A DNA stretch of 64,000 nt. It comes from Cadophora sp. MPI-SDFR-AT-0126. Lineage: Eukaryota; Ascomycota; Leotiomycetes; Helotiales; Ploettnerulaceae. The stretch is taken from assembly GCA_020747065.1 (NCBI GenBank), contig JAGMVK010000020.1:434001-498000 (forward strand). Reading direction: 5' to 3'. How positions within the stretch are numbered: the first letter of the stretch is position 1; every line of letters begins with the position of its first letter. The notes under the pieces are model-generated. The model saw only the letters and a list, made by a program, of their open reading frames with translations. It ran no database searches and was not told the origin of the DNA. The position numbers and the translations under genes are program-made. This document shows, one piece after another, positions 60,983 through 64,000 of the stretch.

Positions 60983-61545
60983 CCAGCTCCATGACCTTCT
61001 GGACAATGGTTGTCAATAGGGTGATGGCCAGGAAACTTCCACGTGACCAGCAGGAGAAACCTGCGCAATGGCAAAGGTGTCGAGCTTCTCATTGGGAGGA
61101 TGTTTAAGATTGACTCGGAGCGAGCCAGTTGGAACCATGATTTTTTTTTAAGCAGGCGATCAGCATTCGATTCCCTATTAATCACTTTCGTTGAGCAGGC
61201 AACCAGCTGCCGCCTGTTTTGATGTTGGCCGAAACTTTCCCCAAGTTTTAACCGAGAACCTCTTGAAGCATGGTGTACGGTCAACGAGACAAGATCGTCC
61301 TCGGCTGCCTGTGGAGGATCGATAAAAGCTCCCGTCGCATCCTGATCTTGTACGCTTATCCGTGTTTCTTTGGTTGCTGCGTGGCGGTGCAGCGGCACAG
61401 CCCAATCGGTGAACTAAGGCTCCGAATCTCCACTAGCGGACAACCTCTGTATATACCCCGGCTCACGGCTTCATAGTTCTCTTACAGTCATTTCAACAAC
61501 TTTCTCAGCGTATGCTCCCAGCCTGACCTTATCCAATCGTCAAAT
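60983..61545. other. Intergenic spacer upstream of the HET gene
   Basis: 563 bases. It has a T9 run at about 61141-61149 and no gene-like frame. Probably promoter and leader of the HET gene. Confidence 0.55.
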
Positions 61546-64000
61546 ATGGATCCGACAGAACCAGGTTCGGCCGATCCCTCCGGCCAAGAAGATGTCACCA
61601 GCGACGCTGGAGGAAGCGATATCAATATCGACATCGCTGATGACAGTAATGAGACTGAAGCTTCGGTTGAGCCAGACCTACCGCTCCAAATCAAGAGACG
61701 GCGATGGCGTCGGAATGATAAGAAGCTTGAAGAGCTTGATCTCGAAAATTACAGCTTCACCAACGTCGATTTCGAAACAAAAGAGATGCGATTTCTCATT
61801 CTGAAACCGCACCAAGGGAAGCCAGATAGTCCGTTGCAATGCTCGCTCTCAATCGAACCTCTTGAAACGTGCGAACCTTACACGGCTTTGGTGAATACTC
61901 GGGGCAATCCGTTCGATACGGCTCATCTCATAGCCGACAATGCTGTACTTGGAACATCCCCAAATATATGGGTGTACCTGGATGAAGTGAGAGACGAGAC
62001 AAAGCCGAAGAGATTCTGGTTCCGAGATATATGCGTCAACCACCGACTACCTGGAGAGAAAGCCGAATATTGGAATCAGGAATGGATGGATACAATGAGT
62101 CAGCATGCGGAGAATGTCATCGACATGAGCGAAGCTATCATGGTCATGTGGGATCAGGGAAAACTCTTACCTCCATTCTCACCTCGGCCCCGAGACGATA
62201 GATCCTATGGAGACCTGGATTTCAAGATTCACAGTCCAATACCCCTGGCTCTGGCAGCCGAATACTCCAAGGGGGTTGCAGGAATGCCCCTACACACATA
62301 TCTCCCTCTCGATTATGTGGCAAATGAAACTCGGATAATCACACTTTCGAGTGCTCCAAACTATGAAGATCCTCTAGTAGGTCTTATTGGTTACAATCCA
62401 ATGCACAACCAAGTCAGTTTCAACTGTGTTTCTTATACGTGGGGAATTGAGGAAGCAACCGAGCCGCTCGAGCTCAGTGGGCAGAAATTCCTGATTCGAA
62501 AAAACTTGGATACTTTCCTACGTACTATGAGAAACGCTGGAGGATCGTACATACGGTTCTGGATCGACGCTGTTTGTATCGACCAGGCCAATGTTTCCGA
62601 GCGGAATAGACAGCTACCCCGCATCATTGAAGTGTACGAAGATGCGGATGTTGTAGCATGTTGGGCTGGCGAACCTGATGAAGTTAGTAATTTGGCACTA
62701 GGACTCGTTGAAGACTTGACACCGACGCACTACGCAGGTGGAGGCTTGCTGTTTGAATCAGGATGGCTAGGCGTCAAGGACAGAGAGGATTTCCCTCGGC
62801 GCCTTGCATGTCTGTATCGATTTCTCTGTCGCCCTTACTTCCGTCGCATCTGGGTTGCTCAGGAGCTTGCAGCTGCTCGAAGACCCTACATTGTATGTGG
62901 GAAGAACTTCATTGTGGAGTGGAAAAGGCTCGATCACGCGACTTGGCGACTGATGGATATACTGTATTCCGACAAAGAATTGGTGGAGAGAATATACGAT
63001 GCCGACCCCTCGCTCAGGGACATCCCACCCAATGAGCTTTCGTTTGCACGACGTCTTTTCTACCTTCGACATCTTCGACATGGAAGGATGGACGAGCTGC
63101 AGGAGAACTGGAACACGCTTCTAGCTCAGAATGATGAGCCCTGGTACGATATTCCGGATACAGCGCCAGGCATTCTGGATGCCGTTACTCTTTGCCGTGA
63201 TTTCCAAAGCACAGTACCCCAAGACAAGGTGTTTGCCCTGTGGAACTTGGCAACTGACACCAAAGGCATGGATTTCACCATGGACTACACGAAGACACTG
63301 GCTGAGACCTGGCTTGAATTTGCAGTTGCAGTCGCCAAAAAGAGCAACAGCTTGGACATCATATGTGCTGCCGAGCCAACTGTCGCTGATGGACTACAAG
63401 TGCCCTCCTGGTGCCCTGACTGGAGTACTCCTGCAACGGTGAGCAGTATGGTCCGTAAAACTCAAATTCCAATCACTTTGATGAGGGGCATGAGCGACAT
63501 TGGTGGACCAATGTACAGCGCATCCGGATCTGCGACCTTGAGACCAAGATTCTCTTTCACCGATTCCGTCCTCGAATGCACAGGTGTTATCATGGACACC
63601 GTTGGTCTCATTGGGCCATACCACCCAAGTGATGCGCATCTCAGCGAACAGCCCATATGGAGTGACTGGATGGATATGGCCGCAGGAGCACTGCAGTCAG
63701 AGGAAGACGCCGCGCTGCCTGTACTCGAGCAGCAGTTTCAAGCCCGATTCTGGGGTATGTTACACGGCAGGTCTGAAGGAGGATCTGAAAACATGAAAAG
63801 ATACATTCCAGGCTGGGATGGTAAACCTGACGCCATGGTCAAGAGTAACGGGCGCGAAATGATGGCCGTCGTGACGAGGGGTCGTTGCTTGATCATCACC
63901 GAAGATGGATTCATGGGATTGGCTCCTCATTATGTGGAAGAAGGCGCGAAGATTGCTCTTCTGAGTTGTTGCAGCTCGCCAGTCATATTGTATGGGAACG
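61546..64000 (+). CDS. Heterokaryon-incompatibility (HET) domain protein, apparently two tandem HET domains; cut by the window end
   Basis: One open frame of at least 818 codons from ATG 61546, continuing past 64000. HET proteins trigger growth arrest or cell death on fusion of incompatible hyphae, and the family also includes NLR-like death effectors. The second domain (residues ~285-365) is intact: VSFNCVSYTWG, FWIDAVCIDQ, ERNRQLPRIIEVYEDADVV and CWAG, then PYFRRIWVAQELAAAR. The first (about 95-190) follows the same order but is eroded: YTALVNTRG instead of YxALSYxWG and FWFRDICVNH instead of FWIDAICINQ, then HAENVIDMSEAIMVMW. The acidic N-terminus precedes it. The region after the domains (AVTLCRDFQSTVPQDKVFAL, VPSWCPDWS) is typical of HET proteins. 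No intron seen. The C-terminus is not in the window. Confidence 0.9.
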   Translation, partial: MDPTEPGSADPSGQEDVTSDAGGSDINIDIADDSNETEASVEPDLPLQIKRRRWRRNDKKLEELDLENYSFTNVDFETKEMRFLILKPHQGKPDSPLQCSLSIEPLETCEPYTALVNTRGNPFDTAHLIADNAVLGTSPNIWVYLDEVRDETKPKRFWFRDICVNHRLPGEKAEYWNQEWMDTMSQHAENVIDMSEAIMVMWDQGKLLPPFSPRPRDDRSYGDLDFKIHSPIPLALAAEYSKGVAGMPLHTYLPLDYVANETRIITLSSAPNYEDPLVGLIGYNPMHNQVSFNCVSYTWGIEEATEPLELSGQKFLIRKNLDTFLRTMRNAGGSYIRFWIDAVCIDQANVSERNRQLPRIIEVYEDADVVACWAGEPDEVSNLALGLVEDLTPTHYAGGGLLFESGWLGVKDREDFPRRLACLYRFLCRPYFRRIWVAQELAAARRPYIVCGKNFIVEWKRLDHATWRLMDILYSDKELVERIYDADPSLRDIPPNELSFARRLFYLRHLRHGRMDELQENWNTLLAQNDEPWYDIPDTAPGILDAVTLCRDFQSTVPQDKVFALWNLATDTKGMDFTMDYTKTLAETWLEFAVAVAKKSNSLDIICAAEPTVADGLQVPSWCPDWSTPATVSSMVRKTQIPITLMRGMSDIGGPMYSASGSATLRPRFSFTDSVLECTGVIMDTVGLIGPYHPSDAHLSEQPIWSDWMDMAAGALQSEEDAALPVLEQQFQARFWGMLHGRSEGGSENMKRYIPGWDGKPDAMVKSNGREMMAVVTRGRCLIITEDGFMGLAPHYVEEGAKIALLSCCSSPVILYGN

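Noticed and set aside
1..64000. CRISPR arrays, bacterial operons, insertion sequences, rRNA
   Set aside because: None seen; the window is eukaryotic, with spliceosomal introns in most genes and no terminal-repeat-flanked element or transposase frame recognised.

Overview
The window is chromosomal DNA from a filamentous ascomycete (Pezizomycotina). Most genes contain one to five short introns of about 50-60 bases with GT...AG ends. The proteins include an AA9 lytic polysaccharide monooxygenase, a HET-domain protein, a DUF3425 bZIP factor and a Dal5-type permease. A placement near the Leotiomycetes is my guess from protein flavour only; nothing seen here proves it. I rebuilt the gene models by joining exons by hand and checking reading phase across each junction.

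Layout. Bases 1-9 kb are gene-poor accessory sequence. They hold two distant paralogs of a small cysteine-rich zinc-binding-like protein (174-697 and 5807-6727), a GPI-anchored eight-cysteine surface protein (2989-3574) and a secreted AA9 LPMO with a repetitive Lys/Cys tail (7457-8886). Bases 10.5-18.5 kb carry a 2-oxoglutarate/Fe(II) oxygenase, a C2H2 transcription factor whose coding sequence contains a perfect 35-bp inverted repeat, a leucine-rich-repeat protein, the phosducin-like chaperone Plp2 and, divergent from it, ribosomal protein eS27. Bases 20-39 kb are mostly housekeeping: a ribonucleotide-reductase-inhibitor-like protein with a PIP-box-like motif, a small conserved-looking protein, choline/ethanolamine phosphotransferase, a DHA1-type MFS transporter, a large charged protein of unknown role and coatomer gamma (Sec21). 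A tRNA-Glu(UUC) with an intron lies at 40.4 kb.

Bases 40.5-51 kb are nearly empty. The exceptions are an orphan two-exon fragment at 42.5-43.0 kb and a Yap/PAP1-type bZIP gene at 46 kb. Bases 51-64 kb are metabolic and accessory: an intronless bacterial-type phosphohexomutase, an adenine/adenosine-deaminase-family enzyme followed on the same strand by a Dal5/allantoate-type permease (possibly a purine or other nitrogen-compound pair), a small secreted protein, a short-chain dehydrogenase with a GC-AG intron, a DUF3425 bZIP-like protein, and a HET protein that runs off the window end. The HET protein appears to carry two tandem HET domains, the first degenerate. A 20-bp motif repeats four times between the dehydrogenase and the DUF3425 gene.

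The least familiar items are the GWECC-x-C paralog pair (both first introns fall inside the cysteine motif), the in-frame inverted duplication in the zinc-finger gene, the tandem HET arrangement and the four-copy motif.
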